A stretch of DNA of 34,891 nt. Origin: a virus. The notes below the pieces were generated by a model. That model did not search any database. It was not told where the DNA came from and saw only the letters and a program-made list of their open reading frames with translations. Location of the stretch: positions 1 through 34,891 of IMG/VR virus record IMGVR_UViG_3300042561_000031. One strand, written 5' to 3'. The translations under genes were made by a program, and so were the position numbers. Positions 8,473 through 16,338 of the stretch are shown here, in pieces (position 1 is the first letter of the stretch; every line of letters begins with the position of its first letter).

Positions 8473-8657
8473 TATTTACCCCTTGTGGATTTTTTCATCA
8501 TATTGGTAGCAGTACGACCACCACGAGTAGGCATAGCTTTAGGCTTACCAATAGCAATCATTACAGTAACGGGCATAGATTTCTTCTTGCCATACTCTTT
8601 GGCTTCTTTCTCGCCTTTTTCTGTGTATGGGAATTTCTTGTTTCCAACTTGTGGCAT
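8472..8657 (-). CDS. Small basic protein, 61 aa
   Basis: Starts MPQVGNKKFPYTEKGEKEAK behind AGGATTTAT. Continues with a hydrophobic VTVMIAIGKP patch and a basic GGRTATNMMKK tail. The opening VGNKKFPYTEKG is a recurring pattern in small phage head-region proteins. The function is unknown. The high Lys/Arg content is shared with its neighbours, so these small proteins may be packaged with DNA, which is speculation. Confidence 0.65.
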   Translation of the reverse strand: MPQVGNKKFPYTEKGEKEAKEYGKKKSMPVTVMIAIGKPKAMPTRGGRTATNMMKKSTRGK

Positions 8658-8665
8658 ATAAATCC

Positions 8666-8869
8666 TTATCGAACTAGCTTGGTTGCAATGAAAGAAATGA
8701 TACCGCCAACAACAGAGGCGATTGCCATTCCAACGAAAAAGCCACCTTTAGACTTGTTTGCCATTTCTAAAAGCGTTTTAATATCTTGGCGAAGTGCATG
8801 GACTTCATTCTGTAAAGCCTCAACTTGAGCTTCCAACTTACCAAATTCTCTTGGATCAATTTCCGACAT
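8666..8869 (-). CDS. Coiled-coil membrane protein, holin-like
   Basis: I place the start at ATG 8869 (MSEIDPREFGKLEAQVEAL) after GAGGTTGAAA rather than at more upstream codons, because it has a ribosome site and the upstream codons lie inside the preceding gene. Residues 8-40 form a coiled coil, followed by KSKGG and one membrane segment at about 43-63 (FFVGMAIASVVGGIISFIA). This layout resembles small XhlA/holin-accessory proteins of phages. It is far from the lysis cassette at 27-28.6 kb, so it could instead be a virion membrane-contact protein. Confidence 0.6.
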   Translation of the reverse strand: MSEIDPREFGKLEAQVEALQNEVHALRQDIKTLLEMANKSKGGFFVGMAIASVVGGIISFIATKLVR

Positions 8870-9032
8870 TTTCAACCTCTTTCCTTGGTCTGCCCAACTT
8901 AGGTTTGTCTTCAACTTTCTTTGGAGTTTCCTCAACAAGGACGTATCCTTCGTGACCTTTCATGCTATCAATATCATGTTGATAGGTGAAAGTAACTGTG
9001 TTTCCCGACTTTAGACAACGAAAAGTAGCCAT
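8856..9032 (-). CDS. Small protein with basic GRPRK tail, 58 aa
   Basis: ATG at 9032 with GGAG five bases upstream, stop at 8856-8858, overlapping the next gene by 14 bases. The sequence begins MATFRCLKSGNTVTF and has a QHDIDSMKGHEGY middle. The tail contains KPKLGRPRKE, an AT-hook-like core (GRP). It is the first gene after the strong terminator at 9042-9067, so either read-through or an unseen promoter must supply its transcript. The function is unknown. Confidence 0.7.
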   Translation of the reverse strand: MATFRCLKSGNTVTFTYQHDIDSMKGHEGYVLVEETPKKVEDKPKLGRPRKEVENVGN

Positions 9033-9041
9033 AAAAACTCC

Positions 9042-9067
9042 AAAAAAAGGGGGGTATTAGCCCCCTT
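9042..9067 (-). terminator. Rho-independent terminator after the second head gene
   Basis: On the minus strand AAAGGGGGC, a short TAATA loop and CCCCCC are followed by seven T. The hairpin begins four bases after the stop of the gene at 9071. It is the strongest intrinsic terminator in the window and separates head genes from tail genes. Confidence 0.85.
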
Positions 9068-9070
9068 TAA

Positions 9071-9394
9071 TTAAACTGCACGACCAATGATCAAGGTCAA
9101 TGTAGTTGATGCCAAGTCTACAGAACTGCCTGTAGGGTTGTAAGTTACGATAGTAACTGTATCAGCGGCTGAAACATAGGCTCTGCGAACCAAACCTGCC
9201 TCAGAAACGCCAACAGACATACCGATAACCATATCGCCTAGCTTTACGCCTGGTACTGTAACTGTATCTGTAGCGGTTGCAGTAGTAGATACTGATCCGC
9301 TATCAAGAGTGCATGAAACGTCCCAAGTGTCTGTAAACAAACCACGGAACTGGTCATTGCCCCTGCGGGAAACGACTGCTGTTGCTGCTGCCAT
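9071..9394 (-). CDS. Head protein downstream of the major capsid gene
   Basis: 107 residues from ATG 9394 (MAAATAVVSRRGNDQF), chosen because AGGAG lies ten bases upstream; an in-frame extension has no ribosome site. Beta-rich (VSTTATATDTVTVPGV, VTIVTYNPTGSSVDLAS). Bracketed by a terminator on each side, it forms its own transcriptional step after the capsid gene. Probably an abundant minor head or decoration protein; this is inferred from location only. Confidence 0.65.
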   Translation of the reverse strand: MAAATAVVSRRGNDQFRGLFTDTWDVSCTLDSGSVSTTATATDTVTVPGVKLGDMVIGMSVGVSEAGLVRRAYVSAADTVTIVTYNPTGSSVDLASTTLTLIIGRAV

Positions 9395-9412
9395 AATAAA
9401 TCTCCTTGATGT

Positions 9413-9446
9413 AAAAAATCCCCCCACCGATTAAGGCGAGGGGAAA
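9413..9446 (-). terminator. Bulged rho-independent terminator after the capsid gene
   Basis: On the minus strand CCCC-TC-GCC pairs with GGT-GGGG (two-base bulge, small loop), followed by GGATTTTTT. It sits just after the capsid stop at 9456 and would let part of the transcripts end there, as the terminator after gene 10 does in T7. Confidence 0.7.
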
Positions 9447-9455
9447 AGGCAACTA

Positions 9456-10418
9456 TTAGGCTGGAACTGCTAACGCAAATGCGCTAGAAGACAAAGCTGC
9501 ACCAGTTGTGGCGGCTGTACGCATTGCTTTCACACCATAAAGTGTGTCAGATGTGAACAAGGTAGCCAAGTAGTCTTGTTTGTACTGAGTTTGTGAGCGG
9601 ATGCCCATTTGCTCAACCAAGACCATAGAGTCTTTGTGACCCATCAAGCAGATACGATCTGTTGTGGAGTTACCAGCAGCAGTATCAGCATTGCTTGTTG
9701 TGAACACGGGGATACCATACAGTTGACCGATTTCACCATTACGGATTGCATTGCCATTACCCACAAAAGCCTGCTCGGTGTAACGGGCAAGACCCATCAA
9801 CGTATTGCGGCTTGAAGGAGGAATGATAAAGAAGCGACCATCCATAGGAGTGTCGTTGTCATCCAAACGCTGAATAGTGCGACGAATAGCAGCGTCAGTC
9901 AATGCAGAAGCATTGGAAGATGTGCTGTTATAAACAGTAGTACCATCACCGCCAACAAAGGCTTTGGTGGATGTATTGCTTGTCGCATAGTCGTTAGTAC
10001 CGACAGTAGCACCATTGAATGCACGACCCAATTGGATCAAGCTAGTGTCTACTTGCTTGGCAAGCGCATAGCCAGCGTCAGCAGTGTAGAACTGGCGCAA
10101 GCTGTTCAGGGCTTGTGCTTCAACGATGTCCTCAATGAAACGTGAATACTCAAAGTGTTGGTTAATGTTAACCAAAACTTCTGTCTCAGTGTCGGCAATC
10201 AATGTAACGGCAGTAGATGCCGCTTTTGCTGTAGCTGAACCACGGGTAGGAGCTGGAATGTGAACAGTGTCACCTTTCTTGCCCTTGAAGTTCATCTTCA
10301 TTACGATGTTAGCCAAAACAAGGTTTTTCTTGTAAGCGGCTACGATTTCGTCAGACCAGATTTCTGGAATGAACGTTGCTGCGGTGGTTACTGTTACCGC
10401 TGGTGTTGGATATGCCAT
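9456..10418 (-). CDS. Major capsid protein
   Basis: 320 residues, MAYPTPAVTVTTAATFIPEIWSDE. The opening with FIPEIWSDEI, then KGDTVHIPAPTRG, is the usual N-arm and E-loop start of HK97-fold coat proteins of this phage type. Later RRTIQRLDDNDTPMDGRFFIIPPS and ALAKQVDTSLIQLGRAF match the conserved P and A domain strands. It follows the scaffold gene by 23 bases and is followed by a terminator, as expected for the most abundant product. No protease gene is visible nearby, so maturation probably does not need a dedicated protease. Confidence 0.9.
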   Translation of the reverse strand: MAYPTPAVTVTTAATFIPEIWSDEIVAAYKKNLVLANIVMKMNFKGKKGDTVHIPAPTRGSATAKAASTAVTLIADTETEVLVNINQHFEYSRFIEDIVEAQALNSLRQFYTADAGYALAKQVDTSLIQLGRAFNGATVGTNDYATSNTSTKAFVGGDGTTVYNSTSSNASALTDAAIRRTIQRLDDNDTPMDGRFFIIPPSSRNTLMGLARYTEQAFVGNGNAIRNGEIGQLYGIPVFTTSNADTAAGNSTTDRICLMGHKDSMVLVEQMGIRSQTQYKQDYLATLFTSDTLYGVKAMRTAATTGAALSSSAFALAVPA

Positions 10419-10441
10419 GATTAAATCTCCTAAAACAAATT

Positions 10442-11185
10442 TTAACGAACCCGTTTCTCTATGTACGCTTGCATGATTTCATCACTAAGCGCTGCATAAC
10501 GATCTGGGTCTCTCAACTGAAGCTGAATAAGGTCAGCCCTTCGATATACCTTCTTTGATGATTCACCAGAACCACCTACATCAACACCTACTGCCTTTAA
10601 GTTCTGCTTGCGAGTTACCTCACCCTCATCACTTACTTGCTTACTTTTTACAGTGCGTAGCTGTTTATAGGTAGATAGCAATTCATTGGCTGAGTCGTAA
10701 TCGTATCCAGAATCGGCTTGCTCAAAGATTTTAATGCGAATAGGGCTAGACTTCACCCAATTTGCAAAGTCCTGATCTTTAGCAATTTCGCCAAAGTCGG
10801 GATGTTCTTGCGCTAACCTTTGCTGAATTTGCGCCCTTTTCATCTCTTGCGTAACTTGACGTGCCGCTAGGATGTCAGGGTGATTATCAACAGTCCTTTG
10901 AACTGCCTTCTGTGGATTCTCAAAGAAATCTACTTCAGGCTCATCCTGTCTAGTCTGTTGCTGTCGTGAACCAAGGTTCTGTTTGATAAGTTCATCGGCT
11001 AACTTTCTGACCTCGCCTACTTCCTGCGCTTGCTTTCCAATTAGCTTTTCAGCCTCTTGGTGCATCTTCACAATCTCGTCTAAACTTTTATCCCTGTATT
11101 TCTCAGGAAGTTCAGCCTTTTGCTCGATCTTCTGTTGTTCAATCTCTAACTCGCCAAACTCTTCTTTTTCATCATCAACTAACAT
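10442..11185 (-). CDS. Capsid assembly scaffolding protein
   Basis: 247 residues, highly charged and mostly helical, with coiled coil in residues 5-85. Central text IQQRLAQEHPDFGEIAKDQDFANWVKSS is cut here in part: the conserved core is HPDF, then FANWV, then the YDYDSANELL helix, typical of T7 gp9-like scaffold proteins. The C-terminus (YAALSDEIMQAYIEKRVR) ends in a basic amphipathic helix, the usual coat-binding element. Position just upstream of the capsid gene and AAAGGAAAT ribosome site agree. Confidence 0.85.
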   Translation of the reverse strand: MLVDDEKEEFGELEIEQQKIEQKAELPEKYRDKSLDEIVKMHQEAEKLIGKQAQEVGEVRKLADELIKQNLGSRQQQTRQDEPEVDFFENPQKAVQRTVDNHPDILAARQVTQEMKRAQIQQRLAQEHPDFGEIAKDQDFANWVKSSPIRIKIFEQADSGYDYDSANELLSTYKQLRTVKSKQVSDEGEVTRKQNLKAVGVDVGGSGESSKKVYRRADLIQLQLRDPDRYAALSDEIMQAYIEKRVR

Positions 11186-11243
11186 ACTTATTTCCTTTTC
11201 CTGCCGTCAATCGGTTGTAGGAGATTCAACTCGGCATAATTGC

Positions 11244-11471
11244 TTATGAGTTGAGTTTGCGTTCACTCTTCAACTTATCGGTATGACTCTTATCAAACTT
11301 CCCGTGGGCAGTAGGAAAAGAGCCAGACCAACCTTCTAGTCGAAAAGCTGGCGCTGATAAAATGCGATGAGTTTCCTCACCACAATCACACACAAGACTT
11401 GTTGTCTCATAAACAACAAATCTCTCTGTCTTATGCCCGTTTATACAGGCAAATTCATACATTCTTCTCAT
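11244..11471 (-). CDS. FmdB-like zinc-ribbon small protein
   Basis: 75 residues. MYEFACINGHKTERFV is followed by CDCGEETHRILSAP, giving the C-x3-H...C-x-C arrangement of small zinc ribbons resembling the FmdB family. The rest (FRLEGWSGSFPTAHGKFDK) resembles phage versions of this protein. Two ATG codons are possible (11471 and 11462). It overlaps the previous gene by 17 bases. The position between portal and scaffold is odd for a regulator, and a virion assembly role is possible. Confidence 0.7.
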   Translation of the reverse strand: MRRMYEFACINGHKTERFVVYETTSLVCDCGEETHRILSAPAFRLEGWSGSFPTAHGKFDKSHTDKLKSERKLNS

Positions 11472-11694
11472 TTAAGTCCTCAAATGCTCTTTCGCTGACT
11501 TGTTTCAAGTTTTTCAGCCAAATAAGTATAGATAACTCGCCTTTTCTGAATTGTAAACTTTTTTCGTCTGCAATTGTTGAGATATTATTTAAAGGCTCTA
11601 TCATTTTGTCAACATCTTCCATTAAATCTATCCACCCTTGAGTGGACATCATGGAAAATCTCTCTTCGTAGTACTTCTGAAGTTCTGGATTCAT
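11455..11694 (-). CDS. Small helical protein between portal and zinc-ribbon genes
   Basis: 79 residues, MNPELQKYYEERFSMMSTQGW, helical and mixed-charge with no membrane segment or cysteine. The ATG overlaps the portal stop as ATGA. The segment ERFSMMSTQGW...LMEDVDKM recurs in proteins of the same place in other small podoviruses, as far as I recall. Function unknown; a portal-scaffold cofactor is one guess. Confidence 0.65.
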   Translation of the reverse strand: MNPELQKYYEERFSMMSTQGWIDLMEDVDKMIEPLNNISTIADEKSLQFRKGELSILIWLKNLKQVSERAFEDLNEKNV

Positions 11695-13664
11695 TGTCTA
11701 GTCATCTGTTTTTCAACAATCTTAGCCTTATTCTGAATATCAGCTTCTTTAAGCATCAATTCAGCAACTTTGACACGCTTATCAAACTCTCGTGAAGCCA
11801 AAGCGTCATCAGTAGGCAGGTTTTTGGTATTAGCCGCCATACTCTTTGCTTGCAACTCAATAGGCATCAATTGCGCTTCAGTCAATAACTTTTGCGCTTC
11901 AGCCTTATTCTGCTCTGCCTGTGTAGTTTGGACAGCAATCTGTGCTTGAGCCAGTTGCATAGCCAATTGTTGTTGCATCTGAGCCGCTTGTTGAGCCTGT
12001 GGATCAGCAGTAGCCATCTTGTCTAGCATCTCGATCAACTCAAATCTGTTTGACAGAGAAGAATTAGCCATGATGCCCTTCAAAATGATAGGCAAAACAG
12101 GTGTATTAGGGCCAAGAGTCTGCAAAAGGGCAATGAACTGTTGTTGCTCATGCTCTCTAGCAATGATTCCGAGTGCTGCCGTAGGAATGAACTTCATGTC
12201 CACAGTAGGGTAACGCTCTGGATCGAACTGCATATAGCGGTAAGCGGCTTTGGTGATGAAGGGGATCATAAAATCCTCTTGGAAGTTCACCAATGTACGC
12301 TTGTATTTCTTGATAATCGAGGCAGTAGCCATCGAAATACCGCCCTGACCCGCATCTCTGGAGACAGCAGTAACCATTCCCTGAGAATCAAGAGTGCCTG
12401 TTGCCATCAAAAGCATACGTTCAAACTCTTTGGCAGTTGTCAGGTTAGAACCATCAGTATTACCGAACTTGAACGGGAACAGAATCTCATTGGGATTGCC
12501 GTTTGTCAGGATAGCTTTACCTGGCTTTACTTCAAACTTAGCACCACGTGGTAGACGGGTAGCATCCATAGCCATCATTGGGCTAGTTGTGAGAGCTAGT
12601 GAATCTAAGTGTGAACGAACTTGGGCATCTATGGCTTTTTGTGAGTTATAAGCCTTCTCAACAGTACCACGACCCAACAAGCGATTAGGAACTGTATCGT
12701 CTTGATAAGCAAGGATTGGGCGATCCTTCATCATGTATGGGTTCTTTTCTGCCTTCAGAAGAGTCCCATCATTGGCGATAACGACAATAGCCTCAACCAG
12801 ATCAGAATACTCATCCTGAATACTGTTTTCAGGGAATAAGTCTTCTACTTCGCCATTCTCTTCGTTCTCTAGTTGCTCAAGATACTCTCTAGGAACTAAG
12901 CCATAGTAGGTCAAAAGTTTAACTTTATCGTCTTCGTACTGGGAGACTTCTTGTGTAGGCTCTAAGTCTGTGTCCATCGAGTCAGTGCCGACCTTTACCT
13001 TGCGGTAGATGCCTTCTTCTTGACCTTTTACGATCTTGTGGATGGAGACATACTTCTCGATAGCCACACCCATACAGTCATCAATAGATGTTCCATTAGG
13101 GTCAAACAGGAAGTTACGGGGGTTAACAGGAACAATCTTGACTGCAATGCGGTCTTGTTCTACGACACCGATAGCGGCTTGTCCCATTTGACCAGGTATT
13201 GCTTGAGTAGCGGGGACAAAGACTTTCTCTGTTTTGACAACAATCTCACCGATGCCCGTACCATAGATTTCAGCAAGTAACTCAATCTGGTCAATAGACT
13301 TGCGAATCTTATCGACTTTGAAGTCTTCCATGAGTTGTGCTTTGATGGCAGCAACATCTAAGGGGCTACCATTGACATCACGAATATCGTCTTGAATGTC
13401 AAAGAACTCACCCTGACCAAAGATAGCTTCCATGATTTCGGCATGGCGGGTTTCTACGGCTTGTTGGGTAGCGGGGGTAACAATACGGCTACGCTCTGAC
13501 TCACGGGTTTTATCTTGGGCATCCCATTCACCATTGAAGATGCGCTCGTACTCTAGCCAATCGGTTAGGCAATTGACATCTCTCCAATCCCTCCACCTGT
13601 CACAATGGTTGACAACAAAGTTAACTATCTCTTTGTCTGAGTCGCTAGGTTCTTGGAATTCCAT
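11691..13664 (-). CDS. Portal protein (head-to-tail connector)
   Basis: 657 residues. The N-terminus is tryptophan-rich and helical (CDRWRDWRDVNCLTDWLEYE), then SRIVTPATQQAVETRHAEI, matching podovirus portals. Middle strands include VNPRNFLFDPNGTSIDDC and ILAYQDDTVPNRLLGRGTV, with the long helix region after MAMDATRLPRGAKFEV. The C-terminal third is Gln/Ala-rich (PQAQQAAQMQQQLAMQLAQ), which forms the barrel helices that project into the capsid. The ATG lies two bases after the terminase stop. The length is in the usual range for barrel-type portals. Confidence 0.9.
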   Translation of the reverse strand: MEFQEPSDSDKEIVNFVVNHCDRWRDWRDVNCLTDWLEYERIFNGEWDAQDKTRESERSRIVTPATQQAVETRHAEIMEAIFGQGEFFDIQDDIRDVNGSPLDVAAIKAQLMEDFKVDKIRKSIDQIELLAEIYGTGIGEIVVKTEKVFVPATQAIPGQMGQAAIGVVEQDRIAVKIVPVNPRNFLFDPNGTSIDDCMGVAIEKYVSIHKIVKGQEEGIYRKVKVGTDSMDTDLEPTQEVSQYEDDKVKLLTYYGLVPREYLEQLENEENGEVEDLFPENSIQDEYSDLVEAIVVIANDGTLLKAEKNPYMMKDRPILAYQDDTVPNRLLGRGTVEKAYNSQKAIDAQVRSHLDSLALTTSPMMAMDATRLPRGAKFEVKPGKAILTNGNPNEILFPFKFGNTDGSNLTTAKEFERMLLMATGTLDSQGMVTAVSRDAGQGGISMATASIIKKYKRTLVNFQEDFMIPFITKAAYRYMQFDPERYPTVDMKFIPTAALGIIAREHEQQQFIALLQTLGPNTPVLPIILKGIMANSSLSNRFELIEMLDKMATADPQAQQAAQMQQQLAMQLAQAQIAVQTTQAEQNKAEAQKLLTEAQLMPIELQAKSMAANTKNLPTDDALASREFDKRVKVAELMLKEADIQNKAKIVEKQMTRQ

Positions 13665-13666
13665 TC

Positions 13667-14926
13667 TTATACCCCACTAATAATATCTACAGGTTGCCAA
13701 TCCTCGCTATCATCTTCTTCCATGTAAGATGTAACAGCCAGTTGGTCAATGTAACTGAGGGAGTCAGGTAAGTCATCATGGACTCCTTGAGCAGGGAACA
13801 GGATTAACTGGTCTACAAACTCATCCCAATCTTCTTCCGAATTTAACACAATTCTGCCATGCTCGAACCTACCTTGTAAAGCCCAGATGATTCTGTCTGC
13901 TTTTTTTCTATTCCCGTGGGTCAAATCTATGATGTGAGCATAGGTGTTGTTCTTTCGCATCAAGTCCGACAAGTAGGGCAAAACAGCGTTCTTTAACGCC
14001 CCCCTCTCTATCCCCACACTCAAAGGGCGGTAGTCCCGAATAGCAATCAGTATCTTAGAGGCGGTTTCTCGGATGTCCCATCTTCCATGTTCAATCTTCT
14101 CAACAAACCACTTCCCATCGTCTGTTACCTTAACGATTGAGATGGCAGACTCGTCCAGACGCTTCTTAGAGTTGGCTGCTTGTTTGGCAACCTCCTCGAA
14201 TCCTGCAAGGTCAACAGCGATGTAATAGCTTCCATGTTCAGGTTTAACCCCGTATTTGATCCACTCTTCCTTGAAGATATCCGAACCCGCATTGGTAAAG
14301 GAAGCCATAAACTCTTGCTTAAAAGCGAAAGAACTTAGGGTCTTTTTAGCGGAATCTATCTCTGCTTGGTCAATCAAGGGGTTATCAGCAGTGGTGAAGT
14401 GCCATGACTTCCAATCAGGATCATCTTCCGACTCGCCTAGTTTGAAGGTATCGTAGAACCAATTTCTACCTTTAGGAGTGCCGATGAAGAGCGCCCTCCC
14501 CCGTTTATCAGACAAACTGGCTCGAATGACTTGTTCCCATGCCTCGGGTTTAATATCGGCAACCTCATCAAGAACGGCATAGGTCAAACTAACGCCACGG
14601 AGCGTATCAGGTCTATCCGCACCACGAACGTATATCCTAGCCCCGTTTATCAGGGTAATGTCTAGATTATTCACATGGGAGGACTGAATAACCTCTCTGC
14701 CAAGGTCTAGCAACAAGTCCCAGATAATCTGTCTTGATTGTCCCATAGTGGGACTCACATAAAGAACCGCAGAGCCTTGTGGACACTTGAGTCCTTCTAT
14801 CAGTAGGGTAACTGCCGCCATACGTGACTTACCGCACCTACGCCCAGCAGCCACAACCTTGAACCTTGTTTGGTCTTTGAATACCTCTTGTTGCCAAGGA
14901 AGTAGAGAGAAGTTCAGATCAGCCAT
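13667..14926 (-). CDS. terL: Terminase large subunit (packaging ATPase/nuclease)
   Basis: 419 residues. Walker A is AAGRRCGKSR near residue 27. Walker B is the AVLDEVADI segment with acidic LDE. An IGTPKGRNWFYDTF coupling motif follows. The C-terminal RNase H-like nuclease has YIAVDLAGFEE (first Asp), a middle acid near VGIERGAL, and HDDLPDSL (last acids). This is a compact terminase that translocates DNA into the prohead and cuts it. It overlaps the small subunit gene by eight bases and is followed by the portal gene. Confidence 0.95.
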   Translation of the reverse strand: MADLNFSLLPWQQEVFKDQTRFKVVAAGRRCGKSRMAAVTLLIEGLKCPQGSAVLYVSPTMGQSRQIIWDLLLDLGREVIQSSHVNNLDITLINGARIYVRGADRPDTLRGVSLTYAVLDEVADIKPEAWEQVIRASLSDKRGRALFIGTPKGRNWFYDTFKLGESEDDPDWKSWHFTTADNPLIDQAEIDSAKKTLSSFAFKQEFMASFTNAGSDIFKEEWIKYGVKPEHGSYYIAVDLAGFEEVAKQAANSKKRLDESAISIVKVTDDGKWFVEKIEHGRWDIRETASKILIAIRDYRPLSVGIERGALKNAVLPYLSDLMRKNNTYAHIIDLTHGNRKKADRIIWALQGRFEHGRIVLNSEEDWDEFVDQLILFPAQGVHDDLPDSLSYIDQLAVTSYMEEDDSEDWQPVDIISGV

Positions 14927-15281
14927 ACTTAGCCTCTACATCTTCAGGTTGTTCATCAATGATTGTCGGTTCTTGTCCTAGTCCTGTGATATTGATGGTT
15001 ACGGCACTTCTCTGACTCTTGTCCTTTTCAAACAAAGAAACAGGAAGAGTCCTATCAAGACACATCTTGAGTGCTACCAACTGGTGAGGATGCTCATCAT
15101 TAAGGGCTATCTCAATAACCTTCTGAGCCACATCCTTACCTCCAGACCTAATCATCAGCTCTTTAAGCTCCTTGAGACGTTGATGGTCTGTCTTAGGTAG
15201 TACTAGGGGTGGATTGTCAGCAAACCTCTGTATGGTCATCTTGACGCTTCCCTTTGGTCTTCCTCTTCCTCTTTTTTCCAT
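14919..15281 (-). CDS. Terminase small subunit (putative)
   Basis: 120 residues. The basic N-terminus (EKRGRGRPKGSVKM) is AT-hook-like and fits DNA recognition. The rest is helical with a KELKELMIRSGGKDVAQKVIE pattern and an acidic C-tail. It lies directly upstream of the large subunit with an overlap of eight bases, which is the standard place. Sequence identity to a named family is not evident by eye; the call is mainly positional. The start is behind AAGGAGGACAAA, the strongest ribosome site in this operon. Confidence 0.7.
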   Translation of the reverse strand: MEKRGRGRPKGSVKMTIQRFADNPPLVLPKTDHQRLKELKELMIRSGGKDVAQKVIEIALNDEHPHQLVALKMCLDRTLPVSLFEKDKSQRSAVTINITGLGQEPTIIDEQPEDVEAKYG

Positions 15282-15618
15282 TTTGTCCTCCTTGGAATGG
15301 ATTAGTTCATTTTAGCTTTTTCTGAGGGTGGGATGCTCCACAAATATCTACACACAGACGCTACCCCCTCCCCCCCCATACATCTCCTAGGGTTTACCCT
15401 CATGTCTTTTTATACAGTACTGTCCAGGCATACAGATCAGGGTTTTCCCTACTGTACAAATAACCAGGTAAGCTGCAGATGCGAATGATTCTCATTAACG
15501 TTTCATGCAGTGAGAGAGAGTGATGCACCTTTTCAGGGTTACTTGAATCTAAACGAGAACTATTCTTATTTACTCTTCCCTTACTGTTTACCTTACCTTA
15601 TCCCTTATTGATTCCTCT
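15282..15618. promoter_or_regulatory. Non-coding control region upstream of the terminase operon
   Basis: 337 bases without a convincing gene. It contains two palindromes AGGGTTTACCCT (15389-15400) and AGGGTTTTCCCT (15439-15450) spaced 50 bases centre to centre. Between them lie a perfect ACAGTACTGT palindrome (15414-15423) and a CTGT-N8-ACAG LexA-type pattern (15420-15435). A minus-strand TATAAA at 15409-15414 could be a -10 box, without a good -35. A long C tract lies at 15364-15377. A palindrome AATGATTCTCATT lies at 15484-15496. The region probably carries the leftward late promoter and operators. Confidence 0.55.
15418..15437. promoter_or_regulatory. LexA-type palindrome candidate (CTGT-N8-ACAG)
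   Basis: TACTGT, eight bases, then ACAG matches the SOS operator rule used by many Proteobacteria. It partly overlaps the ACAGTACTGT palindrome. One such match is expected by chance in about every two windows of this size, so support comes only from its location in a control region. Confidence 0.3.
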
Positions 15619-15831
15619 TCATTGGGGTTGTTGGTTGTTTACCGAGATTCCTAATGAATCCAAATCCATGTTCGGTCTAAACCCTTTGTTATAAGCCCAT
15701 TGGTACAGGTCTAGAACGTTCTCAAAGCCCTTGGTTAAATCACCTTGACCCGCAGACAACAAAATGATTCTTTGAGGGTCTGTGAGGATTCTCAAGAAAT
15801 TTCTAGTGTTAGGGCTTGAGGGTCTAGCCAT
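15619..15831 (-). CDS. Small hypothetical protein upstream of the terminase region
   Basis: 70 residues, MARPSSPNTRNFLRILTDPQ, including a short helix and a QGDLTKGFENVLDLYQWAYN segment. No motif is recognised; cysteines are absent. It reads leftward from the AT-rich divergent region at 15832-16021 and precedes the 337-base control region. AGGAT lies about 11 bases before the ATG, which is a loose but usable ribosome site. It could be a regulator but nothing in the sequence shows that. Confidence 0.5.
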   Translation of the reverse strand: MARPSSPNTRNFLRILTDPQRIILLSAGQGDLTKGFENVLDLYQWAYNKGFRPNMDLDSLGISVNNQQPQ

Positions 15832-15941
15832 TGTCCAAATATCCTAATAAATTGAATTAATTAATTATTGCATACTTTAATTCTAAGGGTAAATACTGAT
15901 AGGGTTTTGGAGGGGTCTTATAAATCAACAACTTACGAGAG

Positions 15942-15969
15942 TTGGCACGAATCTTCCCTGCTATATATA
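15942..15969 (+). promoter_or_regulatory. Candidate rightward early promoter
   Basis: TTGGCA at 15942-15947 (one change from TTGACA) is followed by TGC and TATATATAT at 15962-15970, giving a -10 box at 14-16 bases spacing with an extended TGN element. It sits about 50 bases before the first plus-strand gene in an AT-rich divergent region (15832-16021). Confidence 0.6.
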
Positions 15970-16002
15970 TGAGAGGGTAAGATTTTCTCTCTTTTCTTAA
16001 TC

Positions 16003-16016
16003 TTTTTAATAGGTGT
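16003..16016 (+). promoter_or_regulatory. Shared ribosome-binding leader TTTTTAATAGGTGT (copy 1 of 4)
   Basis: The same leader recurs at 16397-16409 (first T missing), 16629-16642 and 16942-16955, each four or five bases before an ATG. A fifth gene (ATG 17735) has only the AGGTGT core at the same spacing. AGGTG can pair with the 3' end of 16S rRNA, so it works as the ribosome site and decides the starts of these genes. Confidence 0.75.
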
Positions 16017-16021
16017 ACACA

Positions 16022-16234
16022 ATGACCAGATCAGAACAGTTTGCCATCCATGAATGGCTTTTCGACTACCCAAAAACTTTAAGCTTTGACGACATTCTTT
16101 ATTTGTTGTTAGACCCAAAAGACACAAGCATTGTCCCTTATCCACAAGGCGAAGCAATGTCTAGACAAGATTTAGCCAACTACATTTCTGGAACACAAAC
16201 TCACTTCGCATTCGTTACAGGGGAAACAGTATGA
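16022..16234 (+). CDS. First early gene, 70-aa hypothetical protein
   Basis: Start at ATG 16022 is set by the shared leader; an in-frame GTG at 16013 lies inside that leader and is not used. The protein (MTRSEQFAIHEWLFDYPKTL) is acidic and soluble, with a SFDDILYLLL helix and a SRQDLANYISGTQTHFAF end. No family recognised. It is first behind the early promoter and its stop overlaps the next ATG. Small acidic early proteins in phages often inhibit host enzymes or defences; that is only a general expectation. Confidence 0.65.
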   Translation: MTRSEQFAIHEWLFDYPKTLSFDDILYLLLDPKDTSIVPYPQGEAMSRQDLANYISGTQTHFAFVTGETV

Positions 16235-16326
16235 ACGACAACCACAAAGACATTCTTACCGCCATCTTGGTTGGCTTAACCCTTTGTGCAGGGTTGTTGG
16301 CTTACTTTGACGTTTTGGTCAAATAA
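16231..16326 (+). CDS. 31-aa single-pass membrane peptide
   Basis: ATG overlaps the preceding TGA (ATGA). The peptide is MNDNHKDILTAILVGLTLCA, continuing to VLVK. Residues 8-28 form one membrane helix with a short polar N-terminus. It is too short for standard gene callers. Translational coupling and the clean membrane segment support it; no function can be assigned. Confidence 0.55.
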   Translation: MNDNHKDILTAILVGLTLCAGLLAYFDVLVK

Positions 16327-16338
16327 TTTTAGGCTGCA

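Noticed and set aside
11399-11795. Plus-strand frames opposite the small genes between portal and scaffold
   Set aside because: They oppose a well-supported operon with coupled starts and have no ribosome sites.
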